NCBI RefSeq assembly: GCF_026420865.1
Contig: NZ_JAPCWC010000002.1
Coordinates: 186,001-250,000 of the forward strand
Direction: 5' to 3'
Source: Novosphingobium clariflavum
Lineage (GTDB): Bacteria; Pseudomonadota; Alphaproteobacteria; Sphingomonadales; Sphingomonadaceae
Length of the DNA stretch: 64,000 bases
Shown here: piece after piece, positions 11,729-20,349 of the stretch
How the letters are laid out: each line of letters starts with the position of its first letter
Position numbering within the stretch: position 1 is the first letter of the stretch
Notes under the pieces: model-generated
Database searches by the model: none
Told to the model about the DNA's origin: nothing
Seen by the model: the letters and a program-made list of their open reading frames with translations, nothing else
Made by a program: the position numbers and the translations under genes

Positions 11729-12471
11729 CCCGTTTTGCCCTCACTCTCGAATTCGACGGCGCGCCCTACATGGGCTTGCAGCGGCAGGTGCACGGGCCCT
11801 CGGTGCAGCAGAGCGTCGAGGAAGCGGCCTTTGCGCTGACCGGGGAAGTCACCGGCATGCATGCCGCCGGGCGCACCGATGCGGGCGTCCATGCGCTGGG
11901 CATGAAAGTCCACATGGACATCGACAAGCCGTTCACGCCCTTCCAGTTCTCGGAAGGCATGAACGCACGGCTGCGCCCGCATCCGATCGCGGTGGTCGGC
12001 TGCGAGGTGGTGCCCGACGACTGGCACGCCCGCTTCTCGTGCATCGGCCGTTCGTACATCTACCGCATCGCCAACCGCCGCGCCCCGCTCACGGTGGAGC
12101 GCGGCAAGGCCTGGCAGGTGCCCAAGCCGCTCGACGAAACGGCCATGCACCGCGCCGCGCAAAGGCTGGTGGGGCTGCACGACTTCACCACCTTCCGCTC
12201 CACCCATTGCCAGTCGCAGAGCCCGCTCAAGACGCTCGACCGGCTCGAGGTCCGGCGCGAGGGCGAGATGGTGCTGATCGAGGCCGAGGCGCGCAGCTTC
12301 CTGCACCACCAGGTGCGCTCGATGGTCGGCTGCCTCGCGCTCGTGGGCATGGGCCGCTGGGAGGAGGCCCGGGTCACCGCGGCGCTGGAGGCGCGCAACC
12401 GGCAGGCCCTCGGCCTCAATTCACCGCCGGACGGGCTCTACTTCGTCAAGGCGACGTATCCCGGGGACTGA
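11725..12471 (+). CDS. truA: tRNA pseudouridine(38-40) synthase TruA
   Basis: Modifies U38-U40 in the anticodon stem-loop of many tRNAs. The 248-residue protein has the catalytic aspartate in [13 protein letters not shown], the conserved GRSYIYRI strand and the C-terminal [12 protein letters not shown] motif. The GTG start overlaps the fmt stop. Family, length and gene order (def-recR / fmt-truA) agree. Confidence 0.97.
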   Translation: MTRFALTLEFDGAPYMGLQRQVHGPSVQQSVEEAAFALTGEVTGMHAAGRTDAGVHALGMKVHMDIDKPFTPFQFSEGMNARLRPHPIAVVGCEVVPDDWHARFSCIGRSYIYRIANRRAPLTVERGKAWQVPKPLDETAMHRAAQRLVGLHDFTTFRSTHCQSQSPLKTLDRLEVRREGEMVLIEAEARSFLHHQVRSMVGCLALVGMGRWEEARVTAALEARNRQALGLNSPPDGLYFVKATYPGD

Positions 12472-12559
12472 CCGGCGCCGGCCACGCCCCCACCCGACGC
12501 CTCCTCCCGCCCGGCGCCTCTTGGGGATTTCCCCTGCGCTGACGAGGGTTTGTCCCCAT

Positions 12560-12577
12560 GGAAGCGCTTGCGCTTCC
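12560..12577. repeat. 18-bp palindrome downstream of truA
   Basis: GGAAGCGC-TT-GCGCTTCC, two perfect 8-nt arms with a 2-nt centre, lies in the 184-nt gap between truA and the small periplasmic gene. There is no T-run after it, so it is not a standard terminator. It could be an operator or part of a leader structure; I cannot tell which. Confidence 0.4.
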
Positions 12578-12655
12578 CCGATACCTTCGATCCTGCCGAA
12601 TGGATGACATCGGCCCGGCCGGTCATGTCCTGCCGGGATTGGGCAGGAGGTGGCA

Positions 12656-13012
12656 ATGCGGGATCTCATGTTGAAGTACTTTGCGTGCGCGAACGTGCTC
12701 GTGCTCAGCGTCGCATTCGTGACCAAGGCCTGGAGCCAGGACCCCTCGCCGCCCCCGGCTTCGGGCGATGAGCGCGATCAGGTGGTCCAGGTCTGCATGG
12801 CCGAGGCCAAGGCGCGCGGCGAAAAGCTCGGCGCGCGCGATGTGAGCATGCGCAAGGTCGAGGATACCGACAAGAAGAGCGACGGCCGCGCCTCGGTGCG
12901 CGCCGAAGTCGACGTCGCGATCCCCGACAAGGACGGCAAGCTGAAAATGAAGAAGATGACCTTCAAGTGCGACACCCGCCACGGCACGGTGACGGCGTTC
13001 TCCTACGACTGA
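12656..13012 (+). CDS. small secreted hypothetical protein
   Basis: Unrecognised 118-residue protein. Residues 1 to about 23 form a signal peptide (MRDLMLKYFACANVL, cleavage likely after the Ala-Trp-Ser region), so it is probably periplasmic. The mature part is charged (many Lys/Asp/Glu) and contains two cysteines, in VCMAEAK and TFKCDT, that could form a disulfide. The start is fixed by AGGAGG at 12645-12650, 5 nt before this ATG. It is followed directly by a strong terminator and looks monocistronic. Confidence 0.75.
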   Translation: MRDLMLKYFACANVLVLSVAFVTKAWSQDPSPPPASGDERDQVVQVCMAEAKARGEKLGARDVSMRKVEDTDKKSDGRASVRAEVDVAIPDKDGKLKMKKMTFKCDTRHGTVTAFSYD

Positions 13013-13018
13013 CATGAA

Positions 13019-13044
13019 AAAAGGGAGGCCGCGGCCTCCCTTTT
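13019..13044. terminator. bidirectional intrinsic terminator
   Basis: A perfect palindrome, AAGGGAGGCC-GC-GGCCTCCCTT flanked by A-run and T-run, lies between the convergent small secreted gene and cobS. The A-tract on one side and T-tract on the other let it act in both directions. Confidence 0.9.
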
Positions 13045-13068
13045 GCCTGTTAGCGGGGGCTCAGGCCG

Positions 13069-14055
13069 TCAGGCCTTGGCGACAACGCTTTCGGGCAAGT
13101 CGGTGCCGAACACGCGCTGGTAGTATTCGGCAACCATCACCCGCTCGGTCTCGTCGCACTTGTTGAGGAACGAGAGGCGGAAGGCAAAGCCCACGTCGTT
13201 GAAGATCGCGGTGTTCTGCGCCCAGGTGATGACGGTGCGCGGGCTCATCACGGTCGAGATGTCGCCGTTCATGAAGCCCTGGCGCGAGAAGTCGGCAACC
13301 TTGACCATGTTGGCGATGATCCCCGCATCCACCTGCGGCACCTTTTTCGTGACGATTTCCGTCTCGACCGGCTGCGGCAGGTAATTGAGGCCGACCACCA
13401 GGTTCCAGCGGTCCATCTGGCCCTGGTTGATCTGCTGGGTGCCATGGTAGAGGCCCGAGGTATCGCCAAGGCCGACGGTATTGGCCGTGGCGAACAGGCG
13501 GAAGTTCCGGTCCGGGCGGATCACGCGGTTCTGGTCGAGCAGCGTCAGCTTGCCCTCGGTTTCGAGGATGCGCTGGATCACGAACATCACGTCCGGACGG
13601 CCCGCGTCGTATTCGTCGAACACCAGCGCCACCGGGTGCTGGAGCGCCCAGGGCAGCAGGCCTTCGCGGAATTCGGTGACCTGAAGCCCGTCACGCAGGA
13701 CAATCGCATCACGGCCGATCAGGTCGATACGGCTGATATGCGCGTCGAGGTTGATGCGGATGCACGGCCACTTGAGGCGCGCGGCCACCTGCTCGATATG
13801 CGTCGACTTGCCGGTGCCATGGTACCCCTGCACCATCACGCGGCGGTTGTAGGCAAAGCCCGCCAGGATCGCGAGGGTGGTGTCCGGGTCGAAGACATAA
13901 GTCTCGTCCAGATCGGGCACGCGTTCGTCCGCCACGGAGAAGGCGGGCACCTTCATGTCGATATCGATCCCGAAGGTCTCGCGCACGTCGAGTTCGATAT
14001 CGGGGGCGGCCAGCACGGTGGCGTCGCGACTCTCGGCTTTCATGGTCTCAGTCAT
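13069..14055 (-). CDS. cobS: cobaltochelatase CobS subunit (AAA+ ATPase)
   Basis: AAA+ motor of the aerobic Co2+ chelatase that inserts cobalt into hydrogenobyrinate a,c-diamide. The 328 residues carry Walker [10 protein letters not shown], the Walker B region [12 protein letters not shown], and sensor segments [11 protein letters not shown] and GLYHGTQQ. Start [10 protein letters not shown] was chosen; the longer frame overlaps the neighbouring regulator's 3' end. The usual partner cobT and other cob genes are not adjacent. CobS-like ATPases can also serve other roles, but the close match in motif order favours CobS. Confidence 0.92.
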   Translation of the reverse strand: MTETMKAESRDATVLAAPDIELDVRETFGIDIDMKVPAFSVADERVPDLDETYVFDPDTTLAILAGFAYNRRVMVQGYHGTGKSTHIEQVAARLKWPCIRINLDAHISRIDLIGRDAIVLRDGLQVTEFREGLLPWALQHPVALVFDEYDAGRPDVMFVIQRILETEGKLTLLDQNRVIRPDRNFRLFATANTVGLGDTSGLYHGTQQINQGQMDRWNLVVGLNYLPQPVETEIVTKKVPQVDAGIIANMVKVADFSRQGFMNGDISTVMSPRTVITWAQNTAIFNDVGFAFRLSFLNKCDETERVMVAEYYQRVFGTDLPESVVAKA

Positions 14056-14119
14056 CGTGCCTAACCGCGTAGACAAGCGGGCGCTGCACCGCAACAGGGT
14101 TTGAACACCGCCCCGCCCG

Positions 14120-14851
14120 TCAGCCGCGAAACTTCGGCGGCAGCGCGAAGAGGTCGATGAACCGCCCGGCCAGCGCCGGATCGCCGCCGACCTTGAGTTT
14201 GCCCACCGCTTCGCCAAGGCTGCGCTTGCCGTAGAACACCGGCAGGAAATCGGATGCGCTGGCCGCGATGAAGCGCAGGTCCGGCGCGCTCATGCCCTCT
14301 CCGGCCGGGTGGATGGCAAGCTCGCCCCCGCGCAGCCGGGCGGCGAACTTCTGCGCGCCTATGTCGAATTCCACCCAGAGCGAGAGATCGCCGGCGCGGG
14401 CCGGATCGATCAGCGCGCGCAGCGACAGCATCAGCGCCACCGGCGTGAACGCCAGCGCCGGATCGTGCCCCGGCGCGCGCAGCCCCCAGCGCACCAGTTC
14501 CAGCAGCACCGGCTCCAGCCCCTGCCCCCATTCGGTGAGTCCATAGACCTGCACCGAGGCGGGCGGCGCCATGCGGATGCGCCGGACGATGCCCGAAGCC
14601 TCCAAGGCCACCAGACGCTCGGTCAGGACCTTGGCGCTCAGCGTGGGCAGCGCGCCGCGCAGTTCGTTGAAGCGGCGCGGGCCCAGCAGCATCTCGCGCA
14701 CGATCAGCAGCGACCAGCGTTCGCCGACGAGTTCCAGCGCCAGCGATGCACCGCAGGCATCGTCATACCAGCGCCCATGGCGGGCAGGCGCGGAGACTGA
14801 CGCAGCCCCGGCGCGCTTCGGCGTCACATCAGTTTCATTTAGTAACTTCAT
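14120..14851 (-). CDS. HxlR-family regulator with C-terminal SCP2-like domain
   Basis: Predicted transcription factor of 243 residues. An HxlR winged helix (about residues 25-125) includes [17 protein letters not shown] and [22 protein letters not shown]. HxlR proteins are usually 110-150 residues; here about 100 extra residues follow, resembling a sterol-carrier (SCP2) fold with [16 protein letters not shown] and [13 protein letters not shown]. That extension probably binds a hydrophobic ligand (inference). The gene is divergent, with 129 nt between starts, from the GST/VOC operon it likely controls. Confidence 0.85.
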   Translation of the reverse strand: MKLLNETDVTPKRAGAASVSAPARHGRWYDDACGASLALELVGERWSLLIVREMLLGPRRFNELRGALPTLSAKVLTERLVALEASGIVRRIRMAPPASVQVYGLTEWGQGLEPVLLELVRWGLRAPGHDPALAFTPVALMLSLRALIDPARAGDLSLWVEFDIGAQKFAARLRGGELAIHPAGEGMSAPDLRFIAASASDFLPVFYGKRSLGEAVGKLKVGGDPALAGRFIDLFALPPKFRG

Positions 14852-14868
14852 GGTTGCTTTTCGTAACC
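14852..14868. promoter_or_regulatory. inverted repeat at the HxlR gene start
   Basis: An imperfect inverted repeat, GGTTGC-TTTTC-GTAACC, sits immediately upstream of the regulator's ATG in the divergent HxlR/GST intergenic region. A second GTAAC half-site lies just inside the gene. Position suits autoregulation, but the pattern is weak and no second example is known to me here. Confidence 0.3.
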
Positions 14869-14980
14869 TTGAAGCGCAGCCCATGGCAATAACGATTCGC
14901 CGCAAGTGCGCCGTTCGGGAACGCTTGAATGATCCGTTCCTGAGCAAACTTGTGGTACGATGCTCGATGGGAGACGACAG

Positions 14981-15649
14981 ATGCCCCTGTGCGACGACGC
15001 GGCAACGGTGATCAGCGGTTTCAGCAACGTGCCGCCGCAAGTGCGCGGACACGTGCGCGACTTGCGCATCCGCTGGGCGCTGGAGGAGATCGGGCGCGAC
15101 TACCGGCTCGACCTGATCGACGCGATGGCCCCGCGCAGCGGCGAGTACCGGCAATGGCAGCCCTTCGGGCAGGTCCCCGCCTTCGACGATGGCGAGATCC
15201 GCATGTTCGAAAGCGGCGCGATCCTGCTCTATCTCGGCGAACAGGACCCGCACCTGCTGCCCACGGCCCCGCAGGCGCGCTGGCAGGCGATCACCTGGCT
15301 GTTTGCCGCCGGCAACTCGGTCGAACCGGCGCTTGCGCACCTGAACGGGCTGGACCTGTTTTTCGCGCAGGAACCCTGGGCGGAACAGGCCCGCCCCGGC
15401 GCCGTCAAGCAGGCCCGGCGCAAACTGGCCTCGCTCCAGAAGGCACTGGGCGAGCGCGCCTGGCTGGCGGGCCCCTTCTCCATCGCCGACGTGCTGATGG
15501 TCACCGTGCTGCGCCTGCTCGACCACACGGATATCCTCGCCGAGTTCCCGGCCCTTGCCGCCTACAAGGCACGCGGCGAGGACCGCCCCGCCTTTGCCCG
15601 CGCGCTTGCCGAACAGCTTGAAGCCTACGTCGCCCCCACAGGAGAGTGA
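14981..15649 (+). CDS. glutathione S-transferase family protein
   Basis: Cytosolic GST-fold protein of 222 residues. The N-terminal thioredoxin-like domain has VRDLRIRWALEEIG, the cis-Pro segment FGQVPAFDDGE and the glutathione-binding ESGAILLYLGE. An all-helical C-terminal domain follows with FSIADVLMVTVLR. The start at 14981 is preferred over 14960 because GGGAG at 14969-14973 is 7 nt upstream. It is the first gene of the operon divergent from the HxlR regulator. Substrate unknown. Confidence 0.88.
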   Translation: MPLCDDAATVISGFSNVPPQVRGHVRDLRIRWALEEIGRDYRLDLIDAMAPRSGEYRQWQPFGQVPAFDDGEIRMFESGAILLYLGEQDPHLLPTAPQARWQAITWLFAAGNSVEPALAHLNGLDLFFAQEPWAEQARPGAVKQARRKLASLQKALGERAWLAGPFSIADVLMVTVLRLLDHTDILAEFPALAAYKARGEDRPAFARALAEQLEAYVAPTGE

Positions 15650-15669
15650 GTCCCACAGGAGATACAGCC

Positions 15670-16041
15670 ATGGCCTATGTCGACGGTTTCGTGATCCCCG
15701 TACCTGTTGCAAGCAAGGACCGGTTCATCGCCCACGCGCGTGAATTCGACGACTATTTCATCGAATATGGCGCCATCCGCGTCTGGGAATGCTGGGGCGA
15801 CGACGTTCCCCACGGTCAGCAGACCGACTTCCACCGCGCCGTCGCCGCCAGGGAGGACGAAACGGTCTGCTTCAGTTGGATCGAATGGCCCGACAAGGAG
15901 ACCCGCGACCGCCAGATGGGCCTGCTCGGCGAACTGATGAAGAACGATCCGCGCTTCGACCCGCAGACCAACCCGCCGCCGTTCGACGGCGCCCGGATGA
16001 TCTTCGGCGGGTTCCAGCGCGTCGTCGCGGTGGGAGAATGA
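15670..16041 (+). CDS. DUF1428 family protein
   Basis: A 123-residue protein matching DUF1428, a ferredoxin-like (dimeric alpha/beta barrel) family without an assigned reaction. It opens with MAYVDGFVIPVP and contains WECWGDDVPHGQQTDF, the family hallmark, and a C-terminal RMIFGGFQ strand. AGGAGA 9 nt upstream supports this ATG. It is 20 nt downstream of the GST gene, and its stop is 2 nt before the next VOC start. Confidence 0.85.
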   Translation: MAYVDGFVIPVPVASKDRFIAHAREFDDYFIEYGAIRVWECWGDDVPHGQQTDFHRAVAAREDETVCFSWIEWPDKETRDRQMGLLGELMKNDPRFDPQTNPPPFDGARMIFGGFQRVVAVGE

Positions 16042-16043
16042 CG

Positions 16044-16877
16044 ATGGGTAACCCGGTTGGCAGCTTCATCTGGTACGAGCTTCTCACCAGCGACATCGAC
16101 GGCGCCGCCGCCTTCTACAAGGCGGTGGTCGGCTGGACCATCTCGCCGCAGCCCGATCCCGACGCCGAGGGCATGGACTACCGCATGATCGGCCGGGACG
16201 ATGGCGGCATGGCCGGCGGCGCCATGGAGATCACGCAGGACATGGCCATGGGCGGCGCCCGCCCTTGCTGGCTGCCCTATCTCGCGGTCGACGACGTCGA
16301 TGCCGAAGTCCATGCGATCGTCGCCGCCGGCGGCCGCGAGCGGCTTCCCGCCTTCGACCTGCCGGTCGGCCGCATCGCCATGGTCGCCGATCCGCAAGGC
16401 GTGCCGATCTACCTGATGAAGCCGGTGTCCCCCGCCGGACAATCACTGTCCAGCGATGGTCAGGATCCGGACGATGCCGGCGCCGTCAGCGATGTCTTTT
16501 CGGCTACCGAGAACCAGCACGTGCGCTGGAACGAACTCGCCAGCCCCGACCAGGCCGCCTCCATGGCCTTCTATGCCAGGCACTTCGGCTTCACGTTCAA
16601 CGAGAAGATGTCGATGGGCGACATGGGCGACTACTGCTTCATCGGCCACCACGGACAGACGCTCGGCGCGATCATGCAGCGGCAGAGCGAGCAGCAACCG
16701 GCGATGTGGCTGTTCTACTTCGGCGTCCCCTCCATAACGGCGGCGAAGTCGGCGATCGAGGCCCATGGCGGAACGGTGCTGATGGGGCCGCACGAAGTCC
16801 CCGGCGGCGACTGGATCATTGTTGCCATGGACCCGCAAGGGGCAGGTTTCGGTGTCGTCGGCCCCAAGGGCGCCTGA
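16044..16877 (+). CDS. two-domain VOC (glyoxalase/bleomycin-resistance) protein
   Basis: A 277-residue protein made of two vicinal-oxygen-chelate modules. Module 1 (about 1-125) begins with FIWYELLTSDIDGAAAFYKAVVGW; module 2 (about 150-275) begins with VRWNELASPDQAASMAFYARHFGF. Each has the beta-alpha-beta-beta-beta VOC pattern. ATG at 16044 was chosen over 16038 because GGGAG at 16032-16036 is 7 nt away. Members of this family bind small molecules or act as dioxygenases/isomerases; substrate unknown. Confidence 0.85.
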   Translation: MGNPVGSFIWYELLTSDIDGAAAFYKAVVGWTISPQPDPDAEGMDYRMIGRDDGGMAGGAMEITQDMAMGGARPCWLPYLAVDDVDAEVHAIVAAGGRERLPAFDLPVGRIAMVADPQGVPIYLMKPVSPAGQSLSSDGQDPDDAGAVSDVFSATENQHVRWNELASPDQAASMAFYARHFGFTFNEKMSMGDMGDYCFIGHHGQTLGAIMQRQSEQQPAMWLFYFGVPSITAAKSAIEAHGGTVLMGPHEVPGGDWIIVAMDPQGAGFGVVGPKGA

Positions 16878-16885
16878 TGCGGGCA

Positions 16886-16917
16886 GCCCGTCGATCATGG
16901 CTTGACGGCGGGCTTTT
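16886..16917 (+). terminator. possible internal terminator/attenuator
   Basis: GCCCGTC pairs with GGCGGGC (16907-16913) across a 14-nt loop, followed by TTTTGTT. It lies in the only sizeable gap (87 nt) inside the detoxification operon, between the two-domain VOC gene and the second GST. It may partly separate the operon into two transcripts. Confidence 0.5.
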
Positions 16918-16964
16918 GTTCCATAATTGTTCCAGCCAGGACGTGACTGCGAGGAGCACCGGGA

Positions 16965-17591
16965 ATGGCCGACTACACCTTCTACACCAACCCCATGTCG
17001 CGCGGCCAGATCGCCCGCTGGGCCCTCCACGAGGCCGGTGCGGACTACGACCAGGTGATTGTCGAGTGGAAGGAGAAGCCCGCAGGCTTCCTCGACATCA
17101 ACCCGATGGGCAAAGTGCCCACGCTTGTCCATCATGCCGATAGCGGCGACCGGGTCGTGACCGAAGCCGCCGCGATCTGCCTCTACCTTGCGGAGATGAA
17201 CCCCGAAGCCGGCCTCCTGCCCAGCGAAACGGAAATGGCGGACTATCTGCGCTGGACGTTCTTCGCCTCGGGGCCGGTCGAACAGGCGGTCATGTCGCGC
17301 CACTTCAACAGCGAACCCGCCCCCGAACAGGAAATGATGGCCGGCTGGGGCAGCTTCGAGCGCACGATGAGCACGCTGGAAAAGCACCTCGAAAAGCGGG
17401 ACTGGGTCTGCGGCGCACGGTTCACGATGGCGGACGTCTATGTCGACAGCGCGGTGGACTGGGGCCTGACATTCGGCACGATGCCGCCGCGCCCCGCTTT
17501 CGTCGCCTATGCCGAACGGCTTCAGGCCCGCGATGCCTACAAGGCCGCGAAGGCGGTGGACAACACGCTGATTGCCGAGATGAAGAAATGA
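16965..17591 (+). CDS. glutathione S-transferase family protein
   Basis: GST of 208 residues. The N-terminal domain opens MADYTFYTNPMSRGQIARW, with the Ser/Arg typical of catalytic positions in bacterial beta/theta-like GSTs. The cis-Pro is in INPMGKVPTLV and the glutathione gamma-Glu site is TEAAAICLYLAE. The C-terminal helical domain has FTMADVYVDSAV. GAGGAG lies 9 nt upstream of the ATG. Its stop overlaps the next VOC gene (ATGA). Confidence 0.9.
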   Translation: MADYTFYTNPMSRGQIARWALHEAGADYDQVIVEWKEKPAGFLDINPMGKVPTLVHHADSGDRVVTEAAAICLYLAEMNPEAGLLPSETEMADYLRWTFFASGPVEQAVMSRHFNSEPAPEQEMMAGWGSFERTMSTLEKHLEKRDWVCGARFTMADVYVDSAVDWGLTFGTMPPRPAFVAYAERLQARDAYKAAKAVDNTLIAEMKK

Positions 17592-18091
17592 CCGCCCGGC
17601 CGCGCCGCGCCAAGAACCGCATCTGTCTCTGGTATGACGGCGCGGCGGAGGAAGCGGCAAACTTCTACGCCGGCGTCTTTCCCGATACTGTCGTCACCGC
17701 GGTGACCCGCTCGCCCGCCGACTATCCCGACGGCAAGGCGGGTGATGTGCTCACCGTCGAGTTCTCGGTGATGGGGATCGAGTGCCTCGGCCTCAACGGT
17801 GGCCCGCACTTCCCGCAAACCGAGGCTTTCTCGTTTCAGGTGGAGACCGAAACGCAGGAAGAGACCGACCGCTACTGGAACGCCATCGTCGGCAACGGCG
17901 GCGCGGAGAGCATGTGCGGCTGGTGCAAGGACAAGTGGGGCCTGTCGTGGCAGATCACCCCCAGGGCCCTGTCGGACGCCCTCACCAATCCTGATCGCGC
18001 CGCCTCCCGGCGGGCGATGGAAGCGATGATGACGATGCGCAAGATCGACATAGCCGCCATCGAGGCCGCACTGGCAGGGACGGCGGCATGA
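17588..18091 (+). CDS. PhnB-like VOC superfamily protein
   Basis: A 167-residue single-module VOC protein of the type often mislabelled '3-demethylubiquinone methyltransferase'. It has CLWYDGAAEEAANFYAGVFPDT near the N-terminus, GGPHFPQTEAFSF in the middle, and CGWCKDKWGLSWQITP near the C-terminus, all conserved in PhnB-like proteins. No enzymatic activity is established for the family. The ATG overlaps the upstream GST stop, and its own stop overlaps the next GST start, so three genes are chained by ATGA. Confidence 0.85.
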   Translation: MTARPRRAKNRICLWYDGAAEEAANFYAGVFPDTVVTAVTRSPADYPDGKAGDVLTVEFSVMGIECLGLNGGPHFPQTEAFSFQVETETQEETDRYWNAIVGNGGAESMCGWCKDKWGLSWQITPRALSDALTNPDRAASRRAMEAMMTMRKIDIAAIEAALAGTAA

Positions 18092-18753
18092 ATCCCGGCC
18101 CCAGCCTCGAACTCTTTGGTCATCCCTTCTCGTCCTACACGTGGAAGGTGCTGATCGCGCTCTACGCCTACGAGGTGCCATTCACGTTCCGCATGGTCGG
18201 CGCCGACCATCCGGAAAACGTCGAAGTGGTCCAGACCGCCGGGCCGCAGGGCAAGTTCCCGGTGCTGCGGGACGGCGAGAACCTGCTGTTCGAGACCACC
18301 TCGATCCTCGAATACCTTGACCGCCATCATATCGGCGCGGGCACGCTGATCCCGGAAGACCCCGATGCCGCCACCGCGATCCGCATGCTGGACCGGGTCT
18401 TCGACAATTACGTGATGAACGTGATGCAGGTGGTGGTGGACGAACATATCCGCTCGCCCGCTGCGCCGGACCTGGCCCGCTGCGCCGAAGCGCGTGGCCG
18501 GCTCGAACGCAGCTACGCCTGGCTGGAAGGCTGGCTGCAGTTCTATCCGGCGATGGACCAGGTCACGCTGATCGAATGCGCGGCAGCGCCTTCGCTGTTC
18601 TATGCCGACTGGGTTCACCCGATCCCCGAAGAACTGCCCCGCCTGCGGCAATGGCGCGCCCGTCTGCTGGCCTTGCCGCCAGTTGCGCGCTGCGTGGACG
18701 AGGCCCGCCCGTACCGCTCCTACTTCCCGCTCGGAGCGCCCGACCGCGACTGA
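18088..18753 (+). CDS. glutathione S-transferase family protein
   Basis: Third GST of the locus, 221 residues. It begins with LELFGHPFSSYTWKVLIALYAYEVPF, a Ser-Ser/Tyr start typical of several bacterial GSTs. The cis-Pro is in PQGKFPVLRDGE and the glutathione site is FETTSILEYLD. The helical domain includes VTLIECAAAPSLFYADW. It differs clearly from the other two GSTs here, so the cluster was not made by recent tandem duplication. Coupled to the upstream gene by ATGA. Confidence 0.88.
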   Translation: MNPGPSLELFGHPFSSYTWKVLIALYAYEVPFTFRMVGADHPENVEVVQTAGPQGKFPVLRDGENLLFETTSILEYLDRHHIGAGTLIPEDPDAATAIRMLDRVFDNYVMNVMQVVVDEHIRSPAAPDLARCAEARGRLERSYAWLEGWLQFYPAMDQVTLIECAAAPSLFYADWVHPIPEELPRLRQWRARLLALPPVARCVDEARPYRSYFPLGAPDRD

Positions 18754-18775
18754 CACCACTTTCGGAGAGATGCCC

Positions 18776-19234
18776 GTGAGCGCGACCAGCCACGAACTGT
18801 CGATCACCCGCCATATCGACGCGCCTGTCAGCGACGTGTGGGACGTTCTCGCCAACCGGCAGGAGGAATGGTGGTGCCCCCGCCCCTGGCGCGTCGAAGT
18901 GGACGAGCAGGACAAGCGCCCCGGCGGCGTCTGCCGCATGACGATGTACGGCCCGGAAGGCGAAGTCGCGCCGCAGAACGGTATCTATCTCGCCTACGAC
19001 GAAGGCCGCCGTTTCATCACGACCGACGCCGTGACCGGCGATTTCCAGCCATCCGGCCCCTTCATGATCGGCATCTGGGAAGTCGAACCCGAAGGCAGCG
19101 GCACCCGCTACACCGCCCGCGCCCGCCACTGGAACGCCGAAACCATGCAGCAGCACGCGGACATGGGCTTCGAACAGGGCTGGTCCGCCTGCGCCGATCA
19201 GCTGGCCGAAATCTGCGAAGGCAAAGCCCCGTGA
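18776..19234 (+). CDS. SRPBCC (AHSA1-like) domain protein
   Basis: A 152-residue START-like hydrophobic-ligand-binding protein. It begins SITRHIDAPVSDVWDVL, the usual AHSA1/SRPBCC first strand, and ends with a long C-terminal helix containing MGFEQGWSACADQLAEI. The GTG start is preferred because GGAGA at 18764-18768 is 7 nt away, whereas the ATG at 18770 would be only 1 nt from it. The stop overlaps the GFA start (GTGA). Confidence 0.86.
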   Translation: MSATSHELSITRHIDAPVSDVWDVLANRQEEWWCPRPWRVEVDEQDKRPGGVCRMTMYGPEGEVAPQNGIYLAYDEGRRFITTDAVTGDFQPSGPFMIGIWEVEPEGSGTRYTARARHWNAETMQQHADMGFEQGWSACADQLAEICEGKAP

Positions 19235-19716
19235 GCGAGGGCAGCGAAGGCGGCTGCACTTGTGGCCAGGTCCGCTACCGGCTGCTGGACGCCCCCATCG
19301 TCGTCCACTGCTGCCATTGCCGCTGGTGCCAGCGTGAAACCGGCAGTGCCTTCGCGCTCAATGCCGTGATCGAGGCGGACCGGGTGGAACTGATCGGCGA
19401 AACCGTACCGGAACGCATCGAGACGCCCTCGCTCAGCGGCAAGGGGCAGGCGATCCTGCGCTGCCCGACCTGCAAGGTCGCGCTCTGGAGCCACTACAGC
19501 GGCGCAGGCGACAAGGCCGATTACCTCCGCGTCGGCACGCTGGACAATCCCGATGCCTTCCCGCCCAACGTGCATATCTTCACAAGCAGCAAGCAACCAT
19601 GGGTCGCGCTGCCCGAACGGGCCGAACAGTACGAAGTGTTCTATTCCGGCAAGGACGTGGTGCGGATCTACGGCGCCAATGCGGCGGCGCGCTGGAAAGT
19701 CCTGCGCAGCGGCTGA
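19231..19716 (+). CDS. GFA-family (glutathione-dependent formaldehyde-activating-like) protein
   Basis: A 161-residue zinc protein of the GFA/CENP-V fold. Cysteine ligands are visible in CTCGQVRY, CCHCRWCQRETGSAF and LRCPTCKVALWSHY. The founding member binds glutathione and formaldehyde, but most homologues have unknown substrates. GTG start at the GTGA overlap with the SRPBCC gene. Last gene of the locus; its stop codon directly abuts the stop of the convergent J-domain gene with no base between. Confidence 0.88.
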   Translation: MSEGSEGGCTCGQVRYRLLDAPIVVHCCHCRWCQRETGSAFALNAVIEADRVELIGETVPERIETPSLSGKGQAILRCPTCKVALWSHYSGAGDKADYLRVGTLDNPDAFPPNVHIFTSSKQPWVALPERAEQYEVFYSGKDVVRIYGANAAARWKVLRSG

Positions 19717-20319
19717 TCAGGCGAAAGCGCTGGCCTTGTTGAGCAGCTGATAGGCCTCGACCACCGATTGCAACCTGCTCGCATGCCCGTGATCGCCGCC
19801 GTTGTGGTCCGGGTGATACTGGCGCAGCAGCCGCGTGTAGCGCAGGCGCAGGGTCTTGCGATCGATGTTGCCATCCAGCCCCAGCACCCCCAGCGCGCGG
19901 CGCTCGTCCGGCGTGAAACGGGCGTTCTGCGGGTGCATGTCCGCCTTCATGTCGGCCTGACGCTGGCGCATATGCGCCCTCGCCCTGCCGCTGATCGCAT
20001 CCAGCGGATCGGCGAAGTCAGCCCATTTCGGCGCCCCGTCCACCCCCGCATCGGGCCGGAACGCGCGGGTCTGCGTCTCCCAGCCATGCAGCGGCGACTG
20101 GGCCCGGAAGATCTCTTCCGCGCTCATGCCGTCGAAATAGTCGTATCCCGAATTGAACTCGCGCACATGGTCGAGGCAGAACCAGCGATAGTCGCCCGGC
20201 CCGTCGAAACTGGGCGTGCGCCCGCCCGGCGCGCGGAACTCGCCCGCCTCGTCGCACCCCGGCCAACTGCACACGCGTCCGCCGGATTCGACCCTTCCAT
20301 GAAATCTAGAATGTCTCAC
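19717..20319 (-). CDS. J-domain protein with N-terminal cysteine motif
   Basis: A 200-residue protein with a C-terminal J domain (about 138-198) carrying HPD in LLRQYHPDHNGGD, so it probably stimulates an Hsp70 ATPase. The N-terminal region holds CSWPGC and WFCLDHVREFN, a Cys/His set that may bind zinc and is unlike the G/F or CR regions of DnaJ proper. GTG start inferred; the upstream frame is closed. It is divergent from bolA with a 30-nt gap, so both promoters must overlap. Confidence 0.85.
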   Translation of the reverse strand: MRHSRFHGRVESGGRVCSWPGCDEAGEFRAPGGRTPSFDGPGDYRWFCLDHVREFNSGYDYFDGMSAEEIFRAQSPLHGWETQTRAFRPDAGVDGAPKWADFADPLDAISGRARAHMRQRQADMKADMHPQNARFTPDERRALGVLGLDGNIDRKTLRLRYTRLLRQYHPDHNGGDHGHASRLQSVVEAYQLLNKASAFA

Positions 20320-20349
20320 CGGCTTCCAGATGGGGGATCAAGCGCCTAA

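Noticed and set aside
16902..16927. Sigma-70 promoter TTGACG...CATAAT before the second GST
   Set aside because: Spacing is about 14 nt instead of 16-18, and the -35 box lies in the hairpin stem.
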